DNA of 64,000 nucleotides from Nipponacmea schrenckii (GCA_030562195.1 CM060199.1:39514338-39578337), one strand, 5' to 3'. Positions 26,114-39,565 are shown, counted from the first letter of the stretch. Numbers and translations: made by a program. Notes: a model not told the origin generated them from the sequence alone.

Positions 26114-27689
26114 ATATCTTACTCCCTTGTTATAATTCCTGTCATTTAACGTTTCTGCTGAATGCCTTCCTCGGAAACACTTAAATTAGTCTATGATCAC
26201 ATTTTATTCTATTAACTATCCTAAGTTTAGAATCCATAATTCTTAACGTTGTCATTATTTTTTTGCCAAAATAAAAATGCATAGCCTACAACCCAGACAA
26301 ATTCGTTAATCGTGACAAAACCAGGGTAAATTTTAGAGAAATGCTTGCCCAACCATTTTTACTTATACTTACCTCTCGTGTCACAATGTGTTATTTAAAT
26401 TCTAGAAAGTGAGCAGTCCATGTGTTATCTGCAGAATAAGGCAGAGTTTTTGGACTATATGCAAAATAAGTCAGAATTTTCGGACTATAAAGTTTATGAT
26501 TGTAAAAAGTGTCTGGATAATCAACTTATATTTCTACCTGCATGCTTTTCAGAAAGGTAGCCTGTTGTATGTTACACCTAGATGAACATGTGCTTTGTAA
26601 AAATAATGTTTATATTCTCTCCTGTGTTCTTACTTATGTGGCAACACTATACAAATCCCACAGTCCAGGGGCCCCTCTAACAATGTTTAGTAATACTATA
26701 TATGGAATATTCTAATTATCTGTTTTAAATAAACATGACTATACGACTGATGTTTTCATTTCAAACATCAACTGGTGATCACTAACCTTCACCTTTCAGT
26801 GTTATTACATAAAAATCAAATACATCACAAATCCCGCCAAATCGTAACGCTTACAAGTATGAACTCTTTAGTCGCGCGCCAAAATTCTTTCACCAATCGA
26901 AAATCGATGTTTTAAAAACAGAGAGCACTGTCTCGTGGCTACACGAGGCGCAAGCATTCCACGCATGCCCCGAATGACGAAAGGTGAAGAATGTGTGATT
27001 TAAGTTCAGGATTAAGCTCAATAAATGGCGGGAAAATACCCGTGTCTACAATTGAGAAATTCTTGGGCTATCCGGCGAAAATGTAAACAAACGGATGAGA
27101 GTTGTTCTAGACAGAGATTGGGACGATCTGTACAAATTGTAACAGCTAGCAATCATTCAATGTTTAACAATTGCTTTGTTCTACCCTACTTGTTAAGACG
27201 GGACTTGGAAGTTGTATGTTATCCTCTACTGTGTGTATCCGCCTATATTGTTCGTCGTTAAACGGAACGATTAGGTGTGCATGGTTCTCGCAATCGCCAT
27301 GGTTTAAATCAAATGGCGCAATTTGTGTTGAGAAAATAACTATGTCCTGTTTTGCTATGGGTATTTCTTGAATCTCTTTAAAAGTTGGTGTTGCAAAGTT
27401 GCAATTCTAGCAGAGACCAACAATTTAAATCTTTACTGCACGCTACTTGAGAAAGTATTAGATGATATAGTGTAACGGATAGTGTATGGCAGGTCACCCT
27501 GTAAAGAAGCAATCTAACCGTTATAATACCCCTATTGGAGTGCTCATATATTCAAAAAATGTCAATTACTAAGAATCTGTAGATCGCCGTGATCACATAG
27601 GTGTTTTGTAGTGCTGCTGGTATAAAAACTTAATAACTTGAACTGAAAGTCTGAATCCTGAAACATCATTTAATTTCTAATTAAGGTCT

Positions 27690-27850
27690 GTGACCTTGAA
27701 TAAGTCATCTTCACTCATAATTCCAGTCCACCCAGCTGTAAATGGATACGGAATATCCGGGAAATATCAATGCCAAAAGGTTTGGCCACGGACCAGCTGG
27801 TAGAAAAGATTCTTTTATTGTGACTCCATATAGTTCTTTCTTTCTTTTCT
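27690..27850 (+). mobile_element. SINE-like element, copy 1
   Basis: Shares with 47.5 kb: CCTTGAATAAGTCATCTTC, TCCAGTCCACCCAGCTGTAA, ATACCAA/AATGCCAAAAGGTTTGG, GCTGGTAGAAA and a CTTTCTTTTCTTT tail. The CCACCCAGCTGTAAATGG segment resembles conserved cores of metazoan SINEs that I recall. No RNA polymerase III box A/B head was confidently found. Confidence 0.55.
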
Positions 27851-28373
27851 TTATTTTTAAATAAAAGGTTTTTTTATTTCAGAAAAATCAGGAATTCTAG
27901 CATTCTACAAATCACAGTAATTTTGAAGACGAATTCTACATAAACCAGAAACACAAAAAAAAGTGATTTTAATTCTGAAAGGGGCACTGGATTTATTCGT
28001 TTCTAAAATTCGTTTCTTAGTTAGTGACAGTGTTGACAGAAGTGACAGCTAAAATGTGTAGAATGTAAGCGGCACACGCCAATCTTTTAATCGATACCAG
28101 TTTTATTTTCCAAAATAACCAAACTTTTTTAACTCAAATTCAACACTGTTTATTGCGTTTGTTAGACTTGAAAAAACAAAAGCGTGCCACATTTTATATT
28201 TTGTTAGTATATAAGAGGGATATACGGCTGATTGTTGGAGAAAGTACGAGAGCCCATGCGTGGTACCCAATGATAATCGATATCAATCAATGATAAGTGA
28301 TGTTTGAATAAACCCTATAAAACATTTAGTTCCTTATTATCCCCACCTAACTCATTACCTTTCACTTACCACC

Positions 28374-28396
28374 ACCCCCCTCCCCCCCCCCCCCCA
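28374..28396. repeat. Poly-C tract
   Basis: Six C, one T, then fourteen C, preceded by TTACCACCA. The G-rich minus strand could form a quadruplex. Confidence 0.9.
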
Positions 28397-29217
28397 AGCG
28401 AAAATTATAACAAACAATTTTAATATAAGCACCATATTGGTGTGGAGCCTCAAGAATAATTTCCCATTTTGAAAGCAATCGTTGATTTTCGTTGAATTTG
28501 AGTGTTTCTACTGAATCAACCGATGCATCAACTAAATAGCTAATATTGCTAATTAGATACGTTTATCTCATGTGATTGAAAAAGTATATATATAAATGAG
28601 GGTGTTCTATCATGTATTACATTTTACCGGAATCAAAAATCAGGAGACAGATACAGGCAATATTTAGAAGACGATTTCATTCACAAAACTGAAGTGAGAA
28701 GAATGTAAGGTGTAGAATCTGACGATGGCACGTGAACTATCTATTACCTCCCTTATTGGATAATAAACAGCTTCTCGATACACCTTTAGTATTGATCTTG
28801 GCCAGTACCGGTTGTTTTCATTCATGGTATTTCCAAGTGCAATCCCCTGCTAATCTAGTCTATCCCACCCACGCCTGTTTCTCAGCCAAAATAAACCTTT
28901 TATCTCAACTATTACAAGTATTTCAAACATCAAACAGGAATGCAGTAAAAGTACATCGTTCACCATTAAATTATCTTACATGAAATGGAGTCTTACTTCC
29001 TAATATTTAACTCTTGAGAAGGCTTATGAAGATTGTATTGTTATTAATAAATTATGTTATGTTATCAGCTATGTTATAACTATGGATTGTTAACACTCAA
29101 CATAACGAAGCATAAATTGAAACATGTCCGATAACTAAGGGTCTAGAGTGTCTCATATAACAAGCAATGTTCCTATCCTGACCCTGACCCTGCCCCCTCA
29201 CAAAAAGAAGGAATTGA

Positions 29218-29230
29218 CCCCCCCCCCCCC
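29218..29230. repeat. Poly-C tract (13 C)
   Basis: A run of thirteen C, preceded by ACCCTGACCCTGCCCCC about 30 bases upstream. Confidence 0.9.
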
Positions 29231-31054
29231 TGTAAAAAATGAATTCTAACAACCAACTAATTCCAAATATTACTTACCCCTACGAACAATCCGGTCTGAC
29301 TACGGCCAGCTCGTAGGGCGACGACATACCAATGTGGCAAATCTTGAGTATTTTGTTTTTGGTCCTTGCAATAACACAATACCATTCGCTGACACGTTTC
29401 TTTCGGTCAAAATGGACATTATGACTATTGGACCACTGTATGTTTTTTCCCGATATTTTGCTCTTGACGCCATCTTGGGCTCAAAAGAGTAGGAAATAAA
29501 ACTCGATTCTTTTCACTTCATTTACGCTTTAAAGTTGTTACTTCCTGAACAGAAGTCTAACCTTGTCCGAATGTTCTAGTACGCGCACCTGACTTGATTA
29601 TTCTTCAGTATCGTATATCGTAAGGATATATTGTGCAACTCAACTTACTGCAGGCTAAAAGTACCAATAGGTACAGATACGGCATTGCGATGTGGGATTA
29701 GAAGAAAATATACAAAAAAAAAAAAAACAAGTACATTATGGGCGGTTCCATTCCAATGCCTTCTCTATCACAGAGAATATTCAGGATTATTTTACACTGT
29801 CTCGTAATTTAAAGATCCGTTTTGTTTAGGTTGATCACTTATCCTGGTCATGTACAGCCCAATGCTTATCACTAGCCAGTGTTACATGCTTACATAGCTT
29901 CATATTCGCTTGATGTCACTCCGCGATTGCAGTAACAAGCTATGTCAACCAGTATCTTTAACAACGTTGATCTGATACCACTGTCAAAATAAAAAAAAAT
30001 GCAAATTTGACAATATTCATTGTGAGCCCTTACAGTGATCACGTGTTTAACAACACTAGCTTTTAAATAAGTATTTAAAATGGATGTAGGACGCGTTGAT
30101 AATTTGAAATCGAGGCACGTGGTGCGGTGATTCATTGAGGATCCTTCGAAAAGCCTCGAATCCCCATTCACTATTTTACTTTTTCGATCTTTCAGTTCAA
30201 ATAACAAGGGCAGGTTATATTTTGACTTTTATATTCGGGCACGTTATACGCTTGACGAACATTTTAAGGCCTATTGAAGATCCAGTTATTATATCAAGGG
30301 GCCGTGTTGTATAGTCGTATGTATAGACAGGTATATTGTATATATGAGAGAAGTAAGATATGGTTGGTTGGTACAGGCCTGTATCAACACAAGTCGTTCA
30401 AATCGCTGTGAATCGGATTTAAAATTTGTTTAAGTTGTTTCAATATAAAAATAAGGATTGAATCGTGGATAATATTTAGAGTTATGTTGAATGTGTATTA
30501 GTTGTTGTATTGTCGTTGAAGAGGTTAAACTTGCCGAACAAGAACGAGAAGTTTTGTGACTGTAACACCACAGTGTGTAGTTCTCGTTAGAGCAAGTTTT
30601 TGAACTGATTTTGCTAGTGTGTAGGCCTAATATTCAACTGGATTAATATTCTCGAGTCCGGATTATCACGTTTTGGATTAATTTTGTGCGGATTATCGTT
30701 AACCCGGTTTAACTTACTTTGCATTCGACCCTGGATCTGCTCAATGTTTGGATATAAAACGAGGGAGGTTTTTCAACAATGCTTTACTACTGTGTTGATT
30801 AAAAAATCAATTAAGTGTGAGGTGAACGTAGAAATTGCCCGTGTTCCATTGAAATGGAATTCTGCTATTCGCTACGAGGTTCAAGTCAATCAAATCTCTC
30901 GTCTTTAAGTGGTTGTCAGGATAATTACCATTCCTGAAAATTGCTTTATAAATCAAAACAAGAAGTTAGTGATACACTGATTATTTTGTAACGGTATCGA
31001 CATATCTTGGGTACGTGATTGGCGGACGTCAGGGGAATTGATTGACACAGAAGA

Positions 31055-31364
31055 CCCCGCCCCCAAATTTTCTTTCACCAGCAAATTTTGTTCGGTAGTA
31101 ATACAACATGCAGGATAAGTTTGCCTAACTGAGTGGACGATGAAAAGAACTGAATGAAACCGCGTAAAACCTAAGTAGGATAGCCGAACATGTGAGACGA
31201 AATATTGCAACAGTGATTTGAATTATAACGTGGCACGAGACGTAACTACGTATTACCTGAAGTGGACGATACTTTCCCGCGCTTTTCAAGTGTAAAAATT
31301 AAAGTTTGGAATAAGTTTTGATCGTGGTGTATAGTTTTAGTGTGGATGTCTCCTTCTGCCCAAA
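31055..31364 (+). promoter_or_regulatory. Possible promoter and 5' UTR of the sclerostin-like gene
   Basis: The 300 bases before the ATG are richer in CpG and G+C than the surroundings. They hold a GC-box-like CCCCGCCCCC at 31055-31064 and an E2F-like TTTCCCGCG near 31271. No convincing TATA box sits at a useful distance: the TATAG at 31330 is too close to the ATG. The transcription start is unknown, so this is inference from composition and position. Confidence 0.3.
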
Positions 31365-31447
31365 ATGAAGGCGGACAGCGTGTTCCGCTACGACTGTATT
31401 CTTATAATATTCTTATTTGTGTCTATATATGGAGGGCACAGCGCTAA
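31346..31447 (+). promoter_or_regulatory. Upstream ATG and overlapping uORF
   Basis: An ATG at 31346, 19 bases before the main ATG, opens a 33-codon frame in the +1 register. It runs over the main start and stops at TAA 31445-31447. If transcription starts upstream of 31346, this uORF could reduce translation of the main frame. Its context (GTGGATG) has G at -3. Whether it lies in the mRNA is unknown. Confidence 0.3.
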
Positions 31448-31530
31448 ACATAAGGCAAGTACGGTTTGGACAGGAAATGTGACTAGACAAGCTGAAAACC
31501 GACCGAAGAAAAGTGGATCATACTTACCGG
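31365..31530 (+). CDS. SOSTDC1: Sclerostin-like secreted antagonist, exon 1 (signal peptide and N-terminal segment)
   Basis: First coding exon, 55 codons plus one base, of a predicted 189-residue secreted protein. The ATG has a favourable A at -3 (CAAAATG). Residues 1-27 look like a signal peptide, with a hydrophobic core at about 11-22 (CILIIFLFVSIY) and likely cleavage near residues 24-27. The mature N-terminus carries the sequon N38-V-T followed by QAEN. This resembles the N-x-T then A-x-N segment at the same place in vertebrate sclerostin and SOSTDC1. The exon ends at a strong donor (CCGG/GTAGGT) and leaves phase 1, which fits the exon 2 acceptor exactly. Reading past the donor stays open for only 26 more codons and loses all resemblance to the family. 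The join to exon 2 is inferred from phase, splice signals and domain order; no transcript was seen. The symbol reflects the closest vertebrate match. The gene may be a co-orthologue of both SOST and SOSTDC1. Confidence 0.8.
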
Positions 31531-33480
31531 GTAGGTATAACATGGAGCAACACGTCCATCAAAACGTGCTAGTTCTGTTTGCTGCATTTCTTAAAATAAT
31601 GTTTAAATGACTTATGAATGTAACAGGGTTAGAAAATGCTTAAAACATGTAATGCACTTCAGAATGAGTTGTCTTGAGGATATTATATACAGGTACACGA
31701 TCGATCCTATTATGTTGAATTAGGTCATTGAAGTTTTTACTATATGTGGCAATTAAAGGTGCAGTATATTTAGTGTAGTGAGATATTTCTTGTTCCAGTG
31801 ATTTAATCTATTGAAATTGTTCTGTTAAGTTCTTATGAATCTAGAGTTTGCATGATTCCAGACTAAGGTCGCGTTTCAAACATATACATTACGTGTTCAA
31901 ATTGTCAATTATAATCGAGTCGTCCCACAGGACGTTATTTTATATAAAACTTAAACTTCTGCATGTAAATGTGACTGAAGACATGTATAAGGGACCACGT
32001 GTTTTAAAGAGACATTGACTCGTAGTGTATTTTATGATATCAGTAGACCTCGAATCTTTTACTATCGTACCACTCCTTAGTCTGTTTAAATACCACAAAC
32101 CCAATCTCCTCGACATCTCACTGTAACTTTAGAAAGTATTTCTGACTGATTTTTTAGCCTTAAAACCTTCGGGTATATTGATCAATACTAGCTGTTTTGT
32201 TTTCATATTTCCCAACAGTTTTGTGTAACGGTTTTGTTCCTTGGATCGAGATCGAAATGAAGTTTAAAACACTGTCGATTTATTGTGTTTAGGGATTTCT
32301 TGTCTCTTCTTGAATATCTATAGTAAGGTTTACGGTGGATTTTAAATGAACATCGAGTCGATGATGTAACAGTAGGAATTGTAATAAACAGACAATGGTT
32401 TCTGGACTTACGTTAAACGTAAATTTGCTAGAAACATGCCCAGAACATGTCTTATTACCTTAAAAATACCAGAAGGTTCAGCGTATTGGTATATACTCGC
32501 CAGTTTTTAAACTATAAGTATATTCAACCTTCATAACAACAAGTGTTGTTCAAATATCATTTCTCGTGTGGACACAAATTTATCAATTTCTCGTAACATT
32601 CTAGAATAAATCCCGTTTTTTGTTTTAATCAATGTCAATCGAGTTGTCATTGTTTTCTGAACTTCGTTGGCTTGTTATTTGTTTAATATGGTCCGATTTC
32701 CGAACGTTGTTCATTAAGTTTAAATCTCTTCTTTTTCAGCTCGACCTTAATTTTTTTCTCGTTTCATTAAAATTATGTCATGTATCGCAATGGGTAAATA
32801 GAAAAGAAGTATAATCGTATATGAAGATATGTTCTTCAGATTGTTATATTTGCCTTCAAAATTTTTCTTTCGTCCATGAAATATAACTCTGTGTTCAAAG
32901 TATCTGAAATGCTCGAATAACGGCTTTTAATTATGTTTCTGAAAAAAATGTCGATGTCGAATCGTGCCTTTAAAATGTTTGAATATCGGTGTTTGATTGT
33001 GAACTCATTTTATGTTTAGATTTTCAATAGAATTATATTTCTGATAATCATTATATTAACTTTGAGAACATATATAACAACATTGTAAACGTTTTACGTG
33101 TAATAGTATGTAAATACCTAATCTGTTTAGGAATAGACTATTCTATCGTAACAAGGTTTTAACAGTTTGAAATCAGGGGCTAAGTAAGATTATAATGTAA
33201 TATATAGTAAGGTAGAGAAACCACAGGGTTCATGACGAGATTTAGGGAACACCTGTTAAACCAAACCCATGTTTTTAACAATAAAACTACAACCACAGAC
33301 TGGAATTACAACCATCCTCCACTGTACACTATTAAATTTCATGTAAACCAATATTTAAAGTTTAAAACTGTTATTTTCCGTTGACAAGGTCATGAATTCA
33401 TTTATTGTCCCAAACTTGTTGAAAATAACGTGACCCGAGAACGGCGTTACGCTCCATAACGTCACATTTCCCCATTCATA

Positions 33481-36400
33481 CAAAAATAGTCATAGCAAGT
33501 TGTTGAGTTTTAGTAGTACAAAATAAACATAGCTAGTTGTTGTGTTTTAGCAGTACAAAATAAACATAGCTAGTTGTTGTGTTTTAGAAGTACAAAATAA
33601 GCATAGCTAGTTGTTGAGTTTTAGTAGTACAAAATAAACATAGCTAGTTGTTGAGTTTTAGTAGTACAAAATAAACATAGCTAGTTGTTGAGTTTTAGTA
33701 GTACAAAATAAACATAGCTAGTTGTTGAGTTTAAGTTGTAGAAAATAAACATGACTAGTTGTTGAGTTTTAGTAGTACAAAATAAACATAGCTAGTTGTT
33801 GAGTTTTAGTAGTACAAAATAAACATAGCTAGTTGTTGTGTTTTAGTAGTACAACATAAGCATAGCTAGTTGTTGATGTTTTAGTAGTACAAAATAAACA
33901 TAGCTAGTTATTGAGTTTTAGTAGTACAAAATAAACATAGCTAGTTGTTGTGTTTTAGAAGTACAAAATAAGCATAGCTAGTTGTTGAGTTTTAGTAGTA
34001 CAAAATAAACATAGCTAGTTGTTGAGTTTTAGTAGTACAAAATAAACATAGCTAGTTGTTGAGTTTTAGTAGTACAAAATAAACATGGCTAGTTGTTGAG
34101 TTTTAGTAGTACAAAATAAACATAGCTAGTTGTTGAGTTTTAGTAGTACAAAATAAACATAGCTAGTTGTTGAGTTTTAGTAGTACAAAATAAACATAGC
34201 TAGTTGTTGAGTTTTAGTAGTACAAAATAAACATAGCTAGTTGTTGAGTTTTAGTAGTACAAAATAAACATAGCTAGTTGTTGAGTTTTAGTAGTACAAA
34301 ATAAACATAGCTAGTTGTTGAGTTTTAGTAGTACAAAATAAACATAGCTAGTTGTTGAGTTTTAGTAGTACAAAATAAACATAGCTAGTTGTTGAGTTTT
34401 AGTAGTACAAAATAAACATAGCTAGTTGTTGAGTTTTAGTAGTACAAAATAAACATAGCTAGTTGTTGAGTTTTAGTAGTACAAAATAAACATAGCTAGT
34501 TGTTGAGTTTTAGTAGTACAAAATAAACATGACTAGTTGTTGAGTTTTAGTAGTACAAAATAAACATAGCTAGTTGTTGAGTTTTAGTAGTACAAAATAA
34601 ACATAGCTAGTTGTTGAGTTTTAGTAGTACAAAATAAACATAGCTAGTTGTTGTGTTTTAGTAGTACAAAATAAACATAGCTAGTTGTTGAGTTTTAGTA
34701 GTACAAAATAAACATAGCTAGTTGTTGAGTTTTAGTAGTACAAAATAAACATAGCTAGTTGTTGAGTTTTAGTAGTACAAAATAAACATAGCTAGTTGTT
34801 GAGTTTTAGTAGTACAAAATAAACATAGCTAGTTGTTGAGTTTAAGTTGTAGAAAATAAACATGGCTAGTTGTTGAGTTTTAGTAGTACAAAAAAACATA
34901 GCTAGATGTTGAGTTTTAGTAGTACAAAATAAACATAGCTAGTTGTTGGTTTTAGTAGTACAAATAACATAGCTAGTTGTTGAGTTTTAGTAGTACAACA
35001 ATTAAGAAAAATAAAGCTAGTTGTTGAGTTTTAGTAGTACAAAATAAACATAGCTAGTTGTTGAGTTTTAGTAGTACAAAATAAACATAGCTAGTTGTTG
35101 AGTTTTAGTAGTACAAAATAAACATAGCTAGTTGTTGAGTTTTAGTAGTACAAAATAAACATGGCTAGTTGTTGAGTTTTAGTAGTACAAAATAAACATA
35201 GCTAGTTGTTGGTTTTAGTAGTACAAAATAAACATAGCTAGTTGTTGAGTTTTAGTAGTACAAATAACATAGCTAGTTGTTGAGTTTTAGTAGTACAAAA
35301 TAAACATAGCTAGTTGTTGAGTTTTAGTAGTACAAAATAAACATGGCTAGTTGTTGAGTTTTAGAGTACAAAATAAACATAGCTAGTTGTTGAGTTTTAG
35401 TAGTACAAAATAAACATAGCTAGTTGTTGGTTTTAGTAGTACAAAATAAACATAGCTAGTTGTTGAGTTTTAGTAGTACAAATAAACATAGCTAGTTGTT
35501 GAGTTTTAGTAGTACAAAATAAACATAGCTAGTTGTTGTGTTTTAGTAGTACAAAATAAACATAGCTAGTTGTTGAGTTTTAGTAGTACAAAATAAACAT
35601 AGCTAGTTGTTGAGTTTTAGTAGTACAAAATAAACATAGCTAGTTGTTGAGTTTTAGTAGTACAAAATAAACATGGCTAGTTGTTGATTTTAGTAGTACA
35701 AAATAAACATAGCTAGTTGTTGGTTTTAGTAGTACAAAATAAACATAGCTAGTTGTTGAGTTTAGTAGTACAAAATAAACATAGCTAGTTGTTGAGTTTT
35801 AGTAGTACAAAATAAACATGGCTAGTTGTTAGTTTTAGTAGTACAAAATAAACATGACTAGTTGTTATGTTTTAGTAGTACAAAATAAACATAGCTAGTT
35901 GTTGAGTTTTAGTAGTACAAAATAAACATAGCTAGTTGTTGAGTTTTAGTAGTACAAAATAAACATAGCTAGTTGTTGAGTTTTAGTAGTACAAAATAAA
36001 CATAGCTAGTTGTTGAGTTTTAGTAGTACAAAATAAACATAGCTATTGTTGAGTTTTAGTAGTCAAAATAAACATAGCTAGTTGTTGATTTTAGTAGTAC
36101 AAAATAAACATGCTAGTTGTTGAGTTTTAGTAGTACAAAATAAACATGGCTAGTTGTTGAGTTTTAGTAGTACAAAATAAACATAGCTAGTTGTTGAGTT
36201 TTAGTAGTACAAAATAAACATGGCTAGTTGTTGAGTTTTAGAGTACAAAATAAACATGCTAGTTGTTGAGTTTTAGTAGTACAAAATAAACATAGCTAGT
36301 TGTTGGTTTTAGTAGTACAAAATAAACATAGCTAGTTGTTGGTTTTAGTAGTACAAAATAAACATGCTAGTTGTTGAGTTTTAGTAGTACAAAATAAACA

Positions 36401-37288
36401 TAGCTAGTTGTTGAGTTTTAGTGTACAAAATAAACATGGCTAGTTGTTGAGTTTTAGTAGTACAAAATAAACATAGCTAGTTGTTGAGTTTTAGTAGTAC
36501 AAAATAAACATAGCTAGTTGTTGAGTTTTAGTAGTACAAAATAAACATGGCTAGTTTTTTATGTTTTAGTAGTACAAAATAAACATAGCTAGTTGTTGTG
36601 TTTTAGTAGTACAAAATAAACATAGCTAGTTGTTGAGTTTTAGTAGTACAAAATAAACATAGCTAGTTGTTGTGTTTTAGTAGTACAAAATAAACATAGC
36701 TAGTTGTTGAGTTTTAGTAGTACAAAATAAACATGACTAGTTGTTTATGTTTTAGTAGTACAAAATAAACATAGCTAGTTGTTGAGTTTAAGTTGTAGAA
36801 AATAAACATTGCTAGTTGTTGCGTTTTAGTAGTACAAAAAAACATAGCTAGATGTTGAGTTTTAGCAGTACAAAATAAACATGGCTAGTTGTTGAGTTTT
36901 AGTAGTACAACATAAGCATAGCTAGTTGTTGAGTTTTAGTAGAAAAACAAAATTAAAAAATGGCTAGTTGCTGAGTTTTAGTAGTACAAAATAAACATGG
37001 CTAGTTGTTGAGTTTTAGTAGTACAAAATAAACATAGCTAGTTGTTGAGTTTTAGTAGTACAAAATAAACATAGCTAGTTGTTGAGTTTTAGTAGTACAA
37101 AATAAACATGGCTAGTTGTTGAGTTTTAGTAGTACAACATAAACATGGCTAGTTGTTGAGTTTTAGTAGTACAAAATAAACATAGCTAGTTGTTGAGTTT
37201 TAGTAGTACAAAATAAACATGGCTAGTTGTTGAGTTTTAGTAGTACAAAATAAACATAGCTAGTTGTTGAGTTTTAGTAGTACAAAAT
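33481..37288. repeat. 37-bp satellite array, about 103 copies
   Basis: The unit is GTACAAAATAAACATAGCTA then GTTGTTGAGTTTTAGTA; spacing was checked as 37 at 34146 and 34183. This is the longest array in the window, 3.8 kb inside the intron. Single-base variants recur (CATGGCTAG, CATGACTAG, TTGTGTTTT). Runs of identical units at 34,100-34,500 point to recent expansion or gene conversion. No unit-length unique spacers are present, so it is not a CRISPR. Confidence 0.99.
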
Positions 37289-38138
37289 ACATAAATAGTT
37301 TGTATTTATTCATTTTTATCATTTAACTGAATAATTCAGTATTTTTTTGTACTGAACCTTTTTGCACTGGTAACCTAGAAAGTGATTAAGTAAATCATCC
37401 ACCTTGAATTTAAGCTGTATTAAAATGACTTCAATTGGAAATAAACGTATATATATAAACGTCACAAGTCTCCAAATACAATAAATATTATATTCATGAA
37501 TTAGCTGGGTGACTTTAGGCCATGTTTAAGCCTAGCTCCTACAGCTACTCTTTACTACTAAGCTGAAATCATAATGTTTCAAAAAGTGTGATTCTCCCAT
37601 GCGATAAAATTCATACTGCATTCAATTCTGTTGGCTGCGGCATGCACTGTGCATGCAATAAGGGACATGCTAGGTTTATATTGCTGTTTTTCCATTGCCT
37701 TGATATTTCCATTGAGGAATATGTAAATTAAAAGAAATATAATGAAATATAAAAATTCTTTCAAATATATTTCCTTCTAGTTGACAGGTTCGCTCCCAAA
37801 TTCTTGTCCCTATTGGTAGAAGTGAATACCGTTCCGATTGACATATTATAGGTTGGTCGGGAACGCCTTCTTTTTCTATAGAAGGCTTTACTGATTTAGA
37901 ACCACAGGTATCTATGTATGTGTGTATTTAATGTACAAAAACAATAGATTAAAGGCTACGTATCCTCGAAATAATTCCTAGCGCTACGATATAGTGGAAA
38001 CCGTGTTAGAGGATACGACTATTGGACATCCTAGCAAGTTCATTAGATTTACTCCAAGGTATGGTATCAAACACACTTCTGGCACTCAACAATAGTCAGG
38101 TTCAGGTTGTTTTTGAACGCTTTTGCAATGAGGTTGCC
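37289..38138. other. Intronic, nothing recognised
   Basis: A small hairpin GCCTTCT/AGAAGGC lies near 37,865-37,886. The 61-codon minus frame at 37579-37764 is unrecognised. Confidence 0.45.
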
Positions 38139-38300
38139 GAACGTCTTTGGGTTGTTGAGCTTGTTGAACGCCTTAGGGTTGTAGAGGTTGTTGAACGCCT
38201 TAGGGTTGTAGAGGTTGTCGAACGTCTTAGGGTTGTTGGGCTTGTTGAACGCCTTAGGGTTGTGGAGGTTGTTGAACGCCTTAGGGTGTTGCAGGCTGTT
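38139..38300. repeat. 27-bp minisatellite, 6 copies
   Basis: The unit GAACGCCTTAGGGTTGTAGA then GGTTGTT occurs six times, with a degenerate copy just before. Nine-codon periodicity leaves both strands open (VVERLRVVE on plus, TTLRRSTTS on minus), which argues against a real gene on either strand. Confidence 0.95.
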
Positions 38301-39445
38301 CTGAAAATAACAGCATAGTTACATAAAAACAATTGACAGTTTACCATTGGCTTGTTATTTTAAAACAGGAATATACGAAATAATAATAATACACTGAAAT
38401 ATATAATTGTATACTTAATGATATACCATGAGATATCGGTGAATGAACGCTATAAGTTATCATGCAGCGGATTAACAAGGTCAGCTGATCTACGATTAAA
38501 AATCATTATGTATAGAAAATATATGCATTTTGAAAATGGGTTATGTTATGGTATACTAGCTTGTTTTTGTGTAAGGGTTTTTACTGTTTAATTAAAAGTA
38601 CTTTTCTTGTCATGCACTAGAATTTTCTCATACAAATAGATTTAAAATGTACTTTCTGATATTTTCGGTTGTTTTTTAGCAGTTTAAAAGTTTGAGGGTG
38701 AAAACATTTTTTCAAAAAAGGTACAATGACAGGACGTGTAAACTGTGTTAAGACGTTATACGTTTTGTAACCTTATTAAAGATGTATGTATATTTAATAT
38801 TATCATCTTGTGTTAGTAAATTGTTCCCTAGCTTACTTAATACTTGTCTTAATATTTAACATGGTTCCATGGACACCTCGCTTTACTATACTACAAGATG
38901 ACAATGATACAAGTCAAATTTGCTCTTTTTCTTTTTTAATTTTTGCCTTTGCTTATGGTATGTCGTAGAAGAAGCTATATTTCTAATTTGGGTAGCTGAA
39001 CTTTAGCTTTACCACCTGGTCAGTATGATTATTGCCTCATATGACATAAGTTTTCTTCGGTGATGAGGTTCTTGAATCCAATACTTGTCCTTTAAATTGT
39101 TCCAGAGTGGTACAGATACACATTTTTTATGAAATTCGGTAGAACATGACATGGACATGATTAAAAGTTTTAAGGTGGGTTCGATCGATTCCCGTGTTTA
39201 TCGGAATCTGAGAAAAACGGTAAATTTCGATTAGATGGCATGTTGAATAATTTGAAAGAATGTACAGTTGCTGTTACCTCCTCGTGGTCTACTTTCTTAT
39301 ACAATTTGAATTTGATGAACGGTCGCAACCTGTGACCTTTCAAATGATCGTTGTTGTTAGTACCAGTTAAACCAAACTGAAGGGGGTTCCTAAAGACGTT
39401 TCACGATGCTGACACTACTTCTGTTATAACAGAGAAATAAATAAA

Positions 39446-39565
39446 TAAATGGAGTTTTACGTCCTACTTTTCTGCACCCTATGGACTAATGAAGACGGGC
39501 AACGACATACAGTGTGCAATGAGGGAATGTTTGCCAGGTCATTGGCATTAGCCTACTCTTTTTGC
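39446..39565 (+). mobile_element. R1 dispersed repeat, 5' half
   Basis: AAATGGAGTTTTACGTCCTA, CTATGGACTAATGAAGACGG, GCAACGACATACAGTGTGCA, then CATTGGCATTAGCCTACTCT and TTTTGCG. The 64-codon frame here is repeat-derived. Confidence 0.75.

Larger units (their letters stand above)
26114..31054. other. Upstream intergenic region of the sclerostin-like gene
   Basis: Apart from the SINE-like copy and poly-C tracts, no gene was seen. A CpG-richer patch at 26,860-26,990 holds a small hairpin CTCGTG-GCTA-CACGAG (26932-26947). Enhancers cannot be judged by eye. Confidence 0.4.

Noticed and set aside
29277..29320. CCCTACGA/TCGTAGGG pair as a tRNA acceptor stem
   Set aside because: Only about 25 bases separate the arms, too short for a tRNA, and no T-loop motif is present.
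31327..31340. TATA-like TATAG as the gene's TATA box
   Set aside because: It would place the transcription start within about 10 bases of the ATG, and the motif is weak.
33481..37288. CRISPR-like appearance of the 37-bp array
   Set aside because: Units abut directly with no unique spacers, and the setting is a eukaryotic intron.
38022..38347. Plus frame VERLRVVEV repeats and minus frame TTLRRS repeats
   Set aside because: Product of a 27-bp unit; both strands are equally open and there are no flanking gene features.
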